Shown here piece by piece: positions 35,938 to 47,369 of a DNA stretch of 64,000 bases. The DNA is from Hirsutella rhossiliensis (lineage: Eukaryota > Ascomycota > Sordariomycetes > Hypocreales > Ophiocordycipitaceae): contig NW_025408669.1 of NCBI RefSeq assembly GCF_020360975.1, forward strand, positions 6,572,001 through 6,636,000. The letters run 5' to 3'. The translations under genes and the position numbers were made by a program. The number at the start of each line of letters is the position of its first letter. Within the stretch, counting starts at the first letter, position 1. Below the pieces are notes generated by a model, which did no database searches, was not told the origin of the DNA, and saw nothing but the letters and a program-made list of their open reading frames with translations.

Positions 35938-36015
35938 GGGAGCCAATAGAGGCGCGGGGGTCCGCGCCTTTAAAGTCGGCGCGGACGTCCGCGCCTGTTT
36001 TGTAAGCCCAGCCGG
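35938..36015 (+). repeat. left terminal inverted repeat of the MULE
   Basis: Begins GGGAGCCAATAGAGGCG. The first 62 bp are identical to the reverse complement of the right end; over 78 bp there are three mismatches. It contains an 18-bp perfect palindrome, GGCGCGGACGTCCGCGCC (35978-35995), and a near copy with two changes at 35951-35968. Confidence 0.92.
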
Positions 36016-36169
36016 AAGATAGTCGGGCCCGCCTCCGGCCCCGACCTGTCCTCTCCTTTCTCTCGCCCTCCGTACTGTGGCAAGCATATCACGACCATAT
36101 CCACGGAGGGTCAGCGCGCCGCCATTGCGGCCCAATTTATCCGCCGCCCCTTACGCAGAGTAGGCCAAT

Positions 36170-38706
36170 ATGGAGCTTACTGAATTCCTGACGATTGCCT
36201 TCCTCCTGAGGGTCAATTCGACTCGCGAGAGTCCCTTCTTGTCTCAATTAATGCGTGGGCAGCTCCAGAGGCTATGCCTTCACCACAGGCAAGTCCACGA
36301 GAGACCCGCGGTCCGGAAGACGCACAGTCACATTTGCCTGTGATCGTGGAGGTAGACCAGGGGCTCATACAAGCAAGGACCAGAAGCCAGCTGAACGGCA
36401 ACGGTCTACAAGCTCCCGTATCACTGGATGCCAGTTTTCCATCAATGCGAAAGAGAGCCTTGATAAGTCGTACTGGTATATCAGGCATCGCCCAGGCGAG
36501 GAGAAGTCGGTCCACAACCATGAGCCCAGTCTGCACATTACAGCACATCCAGCTCATCGTGCCCTCTCCTCAACTGACCAGTCAGCTATTGGGAACCTCG
36601 CAAGCGCCGGCATAGCACCAAAGGATATCCGGACATATATGCGCCAGAGCTCTCAGACTGCTCAAGGAGCGACACAGCAAGACATATATAACTGTATCGC
36701 ACAGCGCAGACGAGAGCTTCTTGCTGGGCAGAGCACAATGCATGCCCTTGCCAATGAGCTTGACAACGAGGGGTTCCAAACCCGCATACAGCTTGACCAT
36801 GACGGCCGAGTCACAGCGGTCTTATTCGCACACCCGGCGTCACTAGAATACCTCAACGCATACCCAGAATTACTACTTCTAGACTGCACATACAAGACGA
36901 ACAAATATAAGATGCCACTGCTCGATATGATCGGCGTTGATGCCTGCCAACGGTCATTCTGTATTGCCTTTGCCTTTCTCAGTGGTGAAGATGAAGATGA
37001 CTACATCTGGGCACTGGACCAACTCCAATCGATATACGAGTTATATGACATTCGCCAGCCATCCGTTATCCTTACAGATCGTTGCCTTGCCTGCATGAAC
37101 GCAATTTCCCGGTGCTTTCCTGCGTCAAGGTCTCTGCTCTGCATCTGGCATGCGAACAAGGCGGTGCTTAGCTATTGCAAACCAGCATTCGACCGTGAGG
37201 ATGAGAACTCTAACAGTGATGAGAAATGGGTTGAGTTCTTTGGGTATTGGCACTCAATCGTGAGCTCGAGAGATGAGGAGACATTCGATCAACAAGTTGA
37301 AGAGCTGGAGAAGCGCTTTGTACCACGATACGTCAAGGAGGTTAGCTACATACGGGAAACCTGGTTGGACCCGTATAAGGAAAAGCTCGTCAAGGCCTGG
37401 GTTGATCAATATGCTCATTTCGGCAATGTGGCTACTTCCCGGTGGAAGGCATCCACGCATTATTGAAGAGCCACCTTAAGAAGTCAACACTAGACCTCTT
37501 CGAAGCAACGAGGGCAATCAAGCAAGCTCTTCTCAACCAACTGGCCGAGCTACAAGCCAACCAAGCCAGGCAGCATATACGGATGCCAATTGAGCTCTCT
37601 GGAACCGTATATAGCACGGTACGTGGCTGGGTATCACACGAAGCCTTGCGACAGGTTGCAAAGCAACACAAGCGCCTCAACGAGAAAGACATCCCTGCTT
37701 GCACAGGCAGCTTCACCAAGTCTCACGGTCTCCTTGTGCGCACACATTACAGCCGCTCATAGAGGAAGATCTGCCACCCGGCCACAACATTTTCATACGC
37801 ATTGGCGCCTTCGACGGGATACCAAAGAGATTGGTCAGGTCCTCATAGAGCCTCGTCGGCGATTGGACCAACTTGTCGCCACATCGAGGATAACACAGTC
37901 ATCCACAGCGCGAGCCAAGTGCATTTGAAGCCATAGAGCCAGTTCTACGGCCAAAGGCGCCACCTACATGCAGCAAATGCCACCAGAAAGGGCACATCAT
38001 GACATCTCGCAATTGTCCTTTACGCTATAGCGACATACTGCAGCGGGCAGAGGCACGGGCGGCAGAGACTGCAGAGACGGCAGCAATTGCAGCGACTGCA
38101 CAGACTGCACAGACTGCACAAGCAGTAGCAATTTCAGAGACTGCACAGACTGCAGCAGTCATGGAGACAATCACGGTTGCAGTCACTACAGTCTCTACGG
38201 TGTCTACAATTGCTGCAGTCTCGACAGGAATTGCAGAAGCTACAGAGACTACGGAGAATCTACGATATGATGACCCACGAGCCATCTATCAGAGGTATGT
38301 CAGGGCAAGAGACTCTTGGTATAGAGCACAGCCTCGCGGCAATCTCAAGACCAACCAGGCATACCGAAAGGCAATGGGCTTGCCATTGCGCTACAGCAAG
38401 ACTGAATATGACTGGTGCCTCGACTGGAAGCAAATGTCAAGGAGCTGCGGCTCGAGGAAATGGACCAAGGAAGAGATGATGGCATACCTTGATTGGGATA
38501 AGGCAGAAGAAGAGCGGTTAGATGCCCGGGTGGCCGAGGAAATGCAAGCGCAGCCTTTCTCACGAGAAAGAGGTACTGCAGGTATATGGGCTGACTGCGA
38601 GAGACTCGGAGGAACAGCAGGCAAACTATTCCCGCATATAAGTCGTCTGCTAGGACCGGTCTGTATAAGTGCGCCACAGTTGGAAACCACAGCAATTCTA
38701 GATTAA
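36170..38706 (+). pseudogene. MULE transposase remnant with several frameshifts
   Basis: From the ATG at 36170 to the TAA at 38706 the same protein can be followed through changing frames; shifts fall near 36184, 36257, 37441, 37734, 37800 and 37915. The longest intact piece (36258-37466) holds the FAR1-like zinc-binding region (TGCQFSINAKES, then HNHEPS) and the MULE core. In the core the first catalytic Asp is in LLLLDCTYKTN and the second in VILTDRCLACMNA, followed by the CIWHANKAV motif and a helix (FGYWHSIVSS, FDQQVEELEKRF) typical of the acidic C-terminal part of the core. Downstream is a zinc knuckle (CSKCHQKGHIMTSRNC) and an Ala/Thr-rich stretch. The breaks are indels, not C-to-T stop codons, so repeat-induced point mutation did not cause them. 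As it stands no full transposase can be made. Confidence 0.88.
38085..38160 (+). repeat. CAGACTGCA-type low-complexity repeat in the MULE
   Basis: Repeated GCAGAGACTGCA / CACAGACTGCA units encode an Ala/Thr-rich stretch just after the zinc knuckle of the transposase remnant. Similar units continue, more diverged, to about 38235. Confidence 0.7.
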
Positions 38707-38843
38707 AAAAAATTTGAGTCGATTGACACTCAAATTGACGCTGTGGCCGTTGAGTACTTTTGCCGATGTGCGGGGAGATATGTGCAGTAAAACTGGCGCG
38801 CCAGCGCGGTCGCGGCGGGCGCTGTTCGCGGCGCCCACAATGG

Positions 38844-38921
38844 CCAGCCGGGCTTACATAACAGGCGCGGACGTCCGCGCCGACTTTAAAGGCGCGGACC
38901 CCCGCGCCTCTATTGGCTCCC
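38844..38921 (-). repeat. right terminal inverted repeat of the MULE
   Basis: Ends CTCTATTGGCTCCC. It is the inverse of the left repeat with three mismatches in 78 bp, all in the inner 16 bp. It carries the same 18-bp palindrome at 38864-38881. Confidence 0.92.
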
Positions 38922-38930
38922 GCGTCCATG
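38922..38930 (+). repeat. target-site duplication of the MULE transposon, right copy
   Basis: GCGTCCATG, identical to 35929-35937. Confidence 0.9.
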
Positions 38931-41671
38931 CTTTGCCCGTCTATACACATACATCGAGCAAGATGGCCCGAAGCGGCTTCGACGGCACGCAGCCCTTGAG
39001 ATCAATCATCAAGATCAACATAATTTCGAGAGTGCCCGGTTCAAAGTTGCGGGCACAAGAGAAGGCTTTCCAGATCCCAGACTGGGATGTGTGCGCCTCT
39101 CCTCGTCGCCGGGGATCCGCGCGTCCCGAGTGCGCCCTCGGCATGTGGGATCGTGGACTCTCCACCCAGTCCGCATCGGCAAATGACTCTCTCGCGAGTC
39201 ACGATGTTTGTTGGGTTTTCCCCCTCGGCAACCCTGCCTCTCGGCCTGCCCACATACGTGTGTGCCAGCCTATGTATATCATACTGTATGTATGTCGTAT
39301 GTATGTGACGGCACAGACCCATTGTCGTGTACATATCCGCACATGCAGACGAGATTGCTCGAGGCGACACGGGCCGAGGGGCGACGTCAAGTTGACGGCC
39401 GACATCGAGATGCCGGGCACCTTGGGCGACCCAGAGACGATGGAAGCCGTGCGTGCTGCGTGTGTGCCAGAGGGCGCGGCGGATAAGTAGGCAGAGACAA
39501 TGCCCCAAAGCAGCGGCTCGTTGGGGGACTCTCCGGGCTTCGGAGGAGGTCAATGACTGCCTCCCTGCTTGGTGTGTGGGTGTGTGCATGTCCCACGAAC
39601 CCCGTCCCAAAACACCGCGGAAATGGCCTCGACGGCCTCGTGGCAGCAGCAGCACGCCCGCCCCCGATTGGACCGCGTGTCAATTGTCCAGGCCCAGACG
39701 CTAACAATCGTGCCCTGGTCGTGGACCATTCCTCCTGACTTGGCGGTCCTCTCGTCCGCATCTGGACTCGGGCGAGAGCCTTCCAAAGGGCACTGGCAGG
39801 CAGGGCGTTGCTGGAGAGCGAGAGAGGGCGCGGAGAGAGGGATGGGGCGAAGAGCCAAGACGGAATGGATACAGCGGCGTCTTTATACGACCTAGACGTC
39901 GATGAAGCTGTCCATCCACCTGCATTGTCAGACGCACATACAAAAGGTCCGGTGGCCATGACGGCGTCCCCACGACAGATCGGGGAAGCGCCCGCCGAGA
40001 CGGCCAAGCTGGTGCTTGACTGAGGGTGGGCGATCAGACAAAAGCGGGTAGCTCGCTTAAATCGAAGAATGGTGCACATGATGCTGTGCATACAAAGGGA
40101 CTGGAAATAGCACACAGTAGATACCATGAGGTATGGAGGTAAATTTCCAGAAATGCTGGGACAGCCGCCGATTTCGCTCCGCCCACGGATTGATGGCCTG
40201 CACCGGACGAGCCTCGTGGTTGCATGGAGGCAGGCAACCCGCACCTGCATTGTAGCGTACGGGCGACAGCGCCAGCCCGAGTAGCAAAGCCCGTTGGCTT
40301 CTCTGCAGCGCATCCCCGCGAACCGGGCCCGGCCCAGTAAAAGCGCGGGTTGCAAATGAGATGGGGCTGATGAATGGGGGAGGGGCCGCGGGGTGGGGGA
40401 GAGACAGACGGAAAACGAAGCGACTTGGGCGGGCTCCATGGCTCCATACCGCGCAGCGCACAGTGCCTGAGTGCGCGGGCAGCGCACAGTATAGACAACT
40501 GCCCCCGGTCTGGCCCCAAGTCGCAGCCGCACTGGATCAGGTAGCGCATGCACAGTGCTGTTAGCCCAAGTGGGCTCGGGGCGAGGGGTCTCGTGGGCGG
40601 GCAGAGAATGGAACTGGGCCTAATACTTACCCACCTACTCCGTAGACTTTGGCACTGCCGACGATGCTGTGTCGCCCGCTGGCTCGTCTGGGGTTGAGAC
40701 GCAGTCCCTACAGTACCTACAGGTATGTACATGCTCGCAGTCCAAAACCTACCTTGGTACCTACCTACTGTACCTTGCCTACCGAGGTACCTGGCCAGAG
40801 CTTACCTTCAACTGCCCCATTGGGACGGCCGCCCTTTTACCACGCCGAGACCATCCCAAATCCTCCGGGCCTTGTTTAGCCACCCACTCCCATCATCACG
40901 TCCGAATCCCACGTCGAGCGGCTCAATGCCATGTGCATTTCTCCAAGATATGCTCGCCTGGACAGTGCGTCACCATCCACGCGCTCGACATACAGAAAAG
41001 GTACACAATGGTGTAGGTACTGTCCAATAGCTGGCCGGCTGCCAGGACCCTGGTGCTTGACCCGGCCGGGCATGGGGGTGGGGCCAAGTACGGGGGTGTG
41101 TGGGATGGCTCTCGAGGACCGCCGCACCTCATCATGAGTGAGTGCGTGAGGGGAGAGACGGGCGTCGGCAACCCCCTCTTTGCAGTTCCCATTACATAAA
41201 AGACTCGGGCACGCTGTTTTCTACAGGTCCCTCCCCGTCCTGCTATCTCGCCGACCCAAGCTGTCCTGGCACAATTCCATGTACAATTGCAACCTCTGCT
41301 TTGCACCTTTGCCTCTTCTTATCTTTGGCGGTTAGCTATCCTCATCTGTTTGACGCTCTTAGCCGCTCTAGACGCGCCCTCAACCTGCCTCAACTGTGTT
41401 TTTATTATTTTTACCATTACTTCCTGTCTTTGGCGCTCACCACCCCCCACCCCCCTCTCAGCAAACCGAGGCGTGGCTGGTCTTTGTCGACGGCAACCCT
41501 GACGCCTCGCCCCGACGCCTCGCCCCGACGCTGCAGATCGCCCTCGCTTCCAGACGTCTCCAGGCTGGCGGCATCGCCGTCGCCGCCGTTTTGTTGCTGC
41601 CCTGAGAGGCCGAGACCTTGGGGCGCTCGCCGCACCGCGGCTGTCTTCCTCGCCTGCCACGACGCAGAGGA
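38931..41671. other. 2.7-kb intergenic region and leader of the bZIP gene
   Basis: No supportable gene, although a 388-codon minus-strand frame (39387-40553) is open. Features are the TACCT/AGGTA-rich block (40711-40796), a CTACTCCGTAG motif near 40635, and C/T-rich sequence from about 41200 that is probably the 5' UTR of the bZIP gene. Confidence 0.45.
40711..40796. repeat. cluster of TACCT/AGGTA elements
   Basis: About eight copies of TACCT or its complement AGGTA lie within 86 bp, several arranged as palindromic GGTACC. The motif family is the same as at 35553 and 49990. Confidence 0.6.
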
Positions 41672-43143
41672 ATGGCAGAGAAGATGTCCATCGACAACAA
41701 GCCAAACCCTCCCCGCCGGGACGACTCCGACGACTCGGCCGACTCGACACCCGAGCGAGACCAGAACCCGCCACCTTCCACCAACGACCATGGCTCCCAC
41801 GACGCCCAGCAGCCAAAGCGAAAGGGCGGCCGCAAGCCCGTGAGCCTTCCCACCCCCCCAAATCGCCCTCAACAAGCATCCCACGTTGCCCTTTCCTTTC
41901 TTCTCCTGTCCCGCCTGCCACCCCTCCCAAAGTGACACAACTGGCCCCCTCCCGCCATCGACACGCTATACCACTCCCACCCACGTGCGAGACATAACGG
42001 CTGACGTGGACATCTTGTCCTAGATTTACGCAACCTCGGAGGAACGCAAGCAGAGGAACCGCCAAGCCCAAGCCGCCTTCCGGGAGCGTCGCACCGAATA
42101 CATCAAGCAGCTCGAGGAGACTATCCGTGTCCACGAGTCCAACCTCCACAACCTTCAGACGGCCCACCGCACCGCTGCCGAGGAGTGCTTGATGCTTCGA
42201 TACAAGAACTCCCTACTCGAGCGTATCCTCCTTGAGAAAGGTTTCTATCCCTTCCGTCATCCAATCCCCTCTAGCCCAGTCGACTTACACCATACGTAGG
42301 CATCGATGTCCAAGCCGAGCTTCATGCCAAGACTGGCAGCCCCAATCTGGGCTCGACCCATATGCCCCAGAACTTGGTTCAGCCGCCTCCGATCCAGCGC
42401 GCCATTATGAACCGACACCACCAGTCTCGCAAGTCCATCTCTAGCATCGCGCCCAAAGCGGAGCCGGGGGCGGTGCCGTCGTCCGCCCACAAGTCCGTCG
42501 CGTCCCCAAAGAACCGGTCGAATCCCCCGCACGCCAGCTCGCCTTCCACTGCCTGCTCGGCCTTCTCACCCGCCCCGTCCGACAGCATCTCGATGCACGG
42601 CTCAGTAGCGGGGCTGTCCCGACAGTCGCTGCCCACACCGACGACCAATTCCGCTGCGAGATCGTCCCTGCTGCAGGCTTCGGGACGCCGCGGCCATTCA
42701 ATTGGCAACGGGGCATCTTTCTATCCCACGCCCACTTTCCAGAATCAAATGGAGCAACAGCTGGGTGAGCCTGCGGGAAGCCTGCTTGAAGCTGCGCGAG
42801 GGCGTCTTGCAACTAACATGGAACTGCAGAGCAAGAGTACGATGGGCGATGCGACATGGTCGACGACTCTGAAATGGATACTCCCAACGGACACGCTTCA
42901 TACCCCCCGGGTTTCACCAACAACCAGCATACCATGCTGCTTTCACCCACCTCTACCGTTCCGAATCATCAGATCTCGCACCCACACGAGTCGACCCAGC
43001 AAGCTTCGGTATCCAACCATCCGTTCCCTTCGATGACGCAGCTCCTGGACCAAAATCTCGACTGGGACCCTTTTGGCTTGAGCGCCAGCATGGCCTTTCC
43101 AAGCCACCAGCCATTCCAGTTTGACCAAGCAAACATGCGTTGA
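41672..43143 (+). CDS. Yap/AP-1-like bZIP transcription factor
   Basis: Four exons, 41672-41839, 42024-42240, 42300-42764 and 42830-43143, give 387 aa; introns of 184, 59 and 65 bp are GT...AG and in frame. The N-terminus is acidic and Ser/Pro-rich, followed by KRKGGRKP. The first intron lies just before the basic region. There, RNRQAQAAFRERRTEYIKQLE contains the NxxAQxxFR signature of fungal Yap/Pap1 proteins (Asn at about residue 68), and a leucine zipper follows (LEETIRVHESNLHNLQ...ECLMLRYKNSLLERI, shown in pieces). The remainder is Ser/Pro/Gln-rich with MTQLLDQNLDWDPFGL near the end, a plausible activation motif. I see no cysteine-rich redox domains like those of Yap1, so this is probably not the oxidative-stress regulator. 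A second ATG (41684) could also serve as start. Confidence 0.9.
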
Positions 43144-46132
43144 TCGTGACGGACGGCGGCGTGGTGGCGAGGTCGCGTCAAAGTTCACTCCTGGCCGCTT
43201 GTCTTGCCTGGTCTAATACAGCACACGACACCCAGATTCAGTCGCCACCTTCGGGGGCCGGCTTTGGCTGTCCTGGGGCTAATGCGCACACGGGAACTCG
43301 AATAAACACGACGCCTATGATAATGAGTTCGGTCACGTTACATGCAACCGATGACGGACGCGGCCGACGAGAATATTGACTCTGGCAGCGACAGCAACAA
43401 GGTGACAAAAGCATCAGCGAGATGTGGGCAAGCGAACCGGCGGCACCAACGAGTGCCGGAAAGCCGATGTCTCGCCAGTTGGCTAGAGCGAGACATACAA
43501 AGACATGATGCCCCATTTCATGGTCATGTTTCTACACCATGCGCTACCGGGTCACATGGGCTCAACTGGTGTTCCATCCCCCATTCGACGAAAGGACCTG
43601 GCCAATCCATTTCTTTGAAGCGCGAGGGACCTGTGGTCGATATAAGACCTCCCCTCCCGCAGTCTGGGTCATTGCTACGCTCGGACATGGCCGAGAAGAC
43701 CGGGAAATAAAAACAGCGATCTTTTTGGGATTCGGAATTTCTGCGCTGGCTGTTTTTCAGTTCAGCATACTATATGGTGTCTTTGCCAAGCGACTGCGAT
43801 GGACGAAATACTTTCTCGCCAACGACCTGCCCGGAAGAGGCGGATATGAGACGGGAAAAAATCGTCCAAAGACGGAAACAAGGTATTGAAAAGTGATTTT
43901 TAGTCTCTGCTTCAGTTCTGCTTCTGGCGTTCAAGGATGCGGTAATCATTCCTTCCCCCGGGGCCCAAGGGAGCTCGGCGGCTCGCGGAGTATCTACTGC
44001 TCTATAGCATGCTTTGAATGAGTACTTTGAAGCCTTGTTCTCTATATCAGGTGTTACTGCTCTACCTCATGTCTTGCTGCCCTTCCCTACGAGCGAGGGC
44101 AGCTGGGCCGGACGCGTGGCAAGGCCTACTCAATGGGTGGAATTTCTGCGCTCTACATGTTACCCTCGTTCTGCAGCCGGGGAACTACGGATACGCTGCC
44201 GACGACTTAAGTCTAACGACGACGACGGAATGGAATGATCAGACGGACGTCGTTTTCTTGCGTGGGCCGACTTGACGAGGGTGGGGCATCGGCAACGTCT
44301 CAGGCACAAAAGGAGGTCACGAGGATGAACGTGGGAGCCGAAGGAAGCTGGGGAAGCCGGTCGCGTGCCACTTGCTATAAATGGGGCGATGATGGTGAGA
44401 GCTGGCAAGTTTCGTGACTTGCTCCTGTGCATGGACACGGTACTGGAAGTAATTGGAATTGAGTTGGCTCCGACTGCCACGATGTCTCTGGTTTCTGTGT
44501 CATGGAAAAAGGAGGTTGGGTGAGGGGTGTGAAGGCATTCTTGGAGAATAGACGATCAGGGAAGCTTGGCACGGGAACCCACGAGTCAGTCAGTGATGCG
44601 CCAGCTATGTACAATACAGTATGGAGAAATCAGATCCTGTCGTGGAGAGAGACCAAAGAGAGTTGGACCGGAGCGTGCTATTCTCATTTCACAAGGTACG
44701 CAGGTAGGTTGGTACTTGACCGTACGACCCGAGTCAGGGAATCATGATTCCTCAAGGTGGGATATGTTGGTTGTGCGGCCCGGGATCGAATACGTGGCAG
44801 TCTGAGTCCGCCCATAAAGTGGTCTATCCTCATGCCTAGACCTTTGTGGATTTACACAGACGCATGCGGCCAGGAGCAGGGGAAGAATCCATAAGCAAGC
44901 CACATAAAGGGGCTTGCAAAAGGACACGAGGACTTGGATCGTCGGTTGGGGAAGAGCAGTAATAAGTGGCATCCGCCAAGGAGCATCCCAAACGCCCCGT
45001 TTGCGCGGATCACAAGGTCAAGACAATTGGGGCCATTCCTCATACCGTGAGAAGGCGCGAACCATTCTTGCCTCCCTTGCATGCAGAGGCCGGGCCGAGG
45101 AGCCGTCGTCTAGCCGGGCTCTTGGTTAACCCTTCCCCCCCGCCTCGCCGGTCTCGTCAACGCGGCCGGCCCCCAGGCAGCCTTGGGCCCTTCACACCTA
45201 GCGAATCATGATTTCCCAGGCTCGGCTGATGGCGCCTTGCTTCGCCGTCTTGTTGTACTGGAGACCATCCTGGTCCACTCAATGTGTGTATCTGCAGCTC
45301 CGCCTCGTGGTTCATAGCTCACATTCCCGATTCAGGTTCCCCTACTGCGACACGACTCAGATGAGGGGGGTGGTCGCACGACACTTGGAGCTCGAGGCTG
45401 GTATAATGCTTCTTCGCCGACACCTGCCACTCGGCGTTGAGTCGCAACGGTCCATCGGCCCCCTCGGCCGCCGTCGGAGAGAGGGGCTTGTTCGTGAATC
45501 AAACCCTATCTTACGGACCCCAAGAGAGGATTTCCATCCTGGGCCCCGGCACATCGGCGGACCTCCCCGGCACATCGGCGGACCTCTTGACAGGGGTGGA
45601 CGAGCCAGACCCGACTCCGGCCAAAGTCCGGTGCGGCAGCCTCACGAAGTTACAAGGTCGCAGTGAAATAATCACTCGGCGGAAGCATTGCGAGAGCCCA
45701 CGCGGTACAGGGAGCTGGTCGAAGAAGAGACTGCCAACCGTCTGCTCGTGCCGGCAGATGTCAGGCATCGTTAACGTAGGATTGGTGCGACGCTACAAGT
45801 TGCGGCCCGGGCCTAGGGTCTCTCGGCAATTCCTCGGATCTATGTCTCCCCTCTCGGAGTGGAGTCAATCTGTCACGTGAGGTAGTTAAGCCTCAAGAAG
45901 CCACCCTTTGCTTCGGAGTCCGGAGAACGTAATTCCGCACTCGACGTATATCTTGCATATGCCATTACGACAATCTCTCTCCCCCCTTGCGATACTCACA
46001 ACATCTGTTGGAACTGCCCTTTGCGTTCAGCAAATAAACAAACCTCACCACTAGCGTGAGCCGCACACAAACCGGGGACTTCCGCGCCCGCATTGAATCG
46101 CTGACTGCCGACTGCCGTCTGTCCTTCTCCAG
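43144..46132. other. 3-kb intergenic region
   Basis: No supportable gene: all frames are short and lack domains, and I see no tRNA. A short direct repeat CCCGGCACATCGGCGGACCT occurs twice in tandem near 45544-45584. Confidence 0.45.
45544..45584 (+). repeat. 20-bp direct repeat in tandem
   Basis: CGGCACATCGGCGGACCTC is followed directly by a near-identical copy (CCGGCACATCGGCGGACCTC). Non-coding. Confidence 0.75.
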
Positions 46133-46241
46133 GTGCCTACATTAAGTATTCGATTGGCATGGCAACGTATTCAGGATACTCATACACTATGGCGCACAGG
46201 ATTTTGTTCAGTTTCTTGGCCCGCGTCGACAATTTACGCAG
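46133..46241 (+). other. probable 5'-UTR intron of the WW-domain gene
   Basis: CCAG|GTGCCT at 46133 and TTTACGCAG ending at 46241, five bases before the chosen ATG (46247), fit a 109-bp intron. Removing it also removes the upstream in-frame Met codons. Confidence 0.4.
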
Positions 46242-46246
46242 AGCCA

Positions 46247-47095
46247 ATGTCTTCGTCGCGCGCTTCCGTCGCGGCTGCGTCCAAGTCACCTGAGCCCTCC
46301 GTGGCAAAGGTGCAGGATGACAAGACCGAGACTGCCGTCGCCGACGGAGTCTCGCCAGGCTCGGGCAAGATCTCGAAGGCTGAATCCGGAGCCAAGGATG
46401 ACGCAAGCACGGCTTCTGCAGAGGAAAAAACCAAGGCAAGAGATGACCCTCCTGTGCCTGACGAGCCGACTCCTGATGGACCTCCGCTTCCCAACGAACC
46501 GGCCCCCGAGACCGAAGACGACGGCTGGGATTGCCAGTGGGAGCCCGTTTCCCAGGCGTGGTTCTTCTACAACCGCCACACCGGCGTCTCCCAGTGGGAG
46601 AACCCGCGTGTCCCTGAAGCCACTTCGGCCGGCGCAGGCTATGCCGCAGCTCCTGCCGCTGACAATTTCGCGGCGCCCGTCAACGAGAGGCCTGCTGCGG
46701 GCGGCTACAACCCTGCTGTCCACGGTGACTACGATCCCAACGCCTGGTACGCACAAGCCTATAACCAAGAGAAGGAGGAGCAGGAGGCCGCTGCTGCCGC
46801 TGCCGCTGCTTACATGGACCCCTCGGCCGCGTACGGCGAGGCAGTGGGCTTCAACCGCTTCAATGGGCAGTTCCAGGCTGCCGGTGCGGGCCCCAACCGG
46901 CACAGCGACGAGGCAAAGTCCCGCCGCCAGATGAACGCCTTTTTTGACGTCGACGCTGCCGCCAACGCCCATGACGGCCGCAGCCTCAAAGCTGAGCGCC
47001 AGAACCAGAAGCTCACCAAGTCGGAGCTTAAGGCTTACAAGGAAAAGCGCCGCGCCAAGAAGGAAGAGAAGCGTCGCGCGTGGCTCCTGGATTGA
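46247..47095 (+). CDS. WW-domain protein with basic C-terminal helix
   Basis: One coding exon of 282 aa from MSSSRASVAAASKSPEPS. Residues about 93-124 form a WW domain (GWDCQWEPVSQAWFFYNRH, then TGVSQWENPRVP) with both signature tryptophans and the final Pro; WW domains bind proline-rich ligands. The flanks are acidic and disordered on the left. On the right are Tyr/Ala/Gln-rich repeats and a long Lys/Arg/Glu helix (QKLTKSELKAYKEKRRAKKE) ending RRAWLLD. This layout resembles fungal WW proteins linked to pre-mRNA splicing or transcription, but that role is inferred. The frame is open to 46133 upstream; I chose this Met because a 5'-UTR intron appears to end just before it. Confidence 0.85.
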   Translation: MSSSRASVAAASKSPEPSVAKVQDDKTETAVADGVSPGSGKISKAESGAKDDASTASAEEKTKARDDPPVPDEPTPDGPPLPNEPAPETEDDGWDCQWEPVSQAWFFYNRHTGVSQWENPRVPEATSAGAGYAAAPAADNFAAPVNERPAAGGYNPAVHGDYDPNAWYAQAYNQEKEEQEAAAAAAAAYMDPSAAYGEAVGFNRFNGQFQAAGAGPNRHSDEAKSRRQMNAFFDVDAAANAHDGRSLKAERQNQKLTKSELKAYKEKRRAKKEEKRRAWLLD

Positions 47096-47369
47096 TGTTG
47101 TATGTGCTCGTCTACTGCTCTTTAGTCCCTGCCCATCTTTCTTCCTTGTTTTCATGTAATGCACCGAATCAGGGTCTCGGCGGCGGCGTTTGGGAGGGCA
47201 AGGCGTGCCAAGAATTTCTGGGCCATGCATAGAGGTTCAGGCTGTTGGATTTATGTTTTCATTGTCAATACGCGACGGGTTTCTCGCGACGCAAGCTATA
47301 CCCAATGACGATGGGCGTTACAGCCACCCAATAACGACTTTTCTAAATGCTAAAATCCACTTGACATGT

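Larger units (their letters stand above)
35938..38921 (+). mobile_element. Mutator-like (MULE) DNA transposon, complete ends, degenerate transposase
   Basis: A 2984-bp element bounded by terminal inverted repeats (35938-36015 and 38844-38921) and flanked by a 9-bp direct repeat. Inside is one plus-strand gene remnant with a FAR1-like DNA-binding region, a MULE transposase core and a zinc knuckle. It resembles the Hop family of Fusarium in organisation. The outer 62 bp of the two inverted repeats are identical, which suggests recent movement, whereas the gene has several single-base indels. Insertion is in a gene-free region and breaks no recognised gene. Confidence 0.92.

Noticed and set aside
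36170..38706. Repeat-induced point mutation as the cause of transposase decay
   Set aside because: Damage is by indels with normal GC content and no excess of TA-rich stop codons from C-to-T changes.
39387..40553. 388-codon minus-strand open frame between the transposon and the bZIP gene
   Set aside because: Long, but sequence is irregular (Arg, Ser, Pro, Cys scattered) with no motif, and it overlaps repeats and promoter-like DNA.
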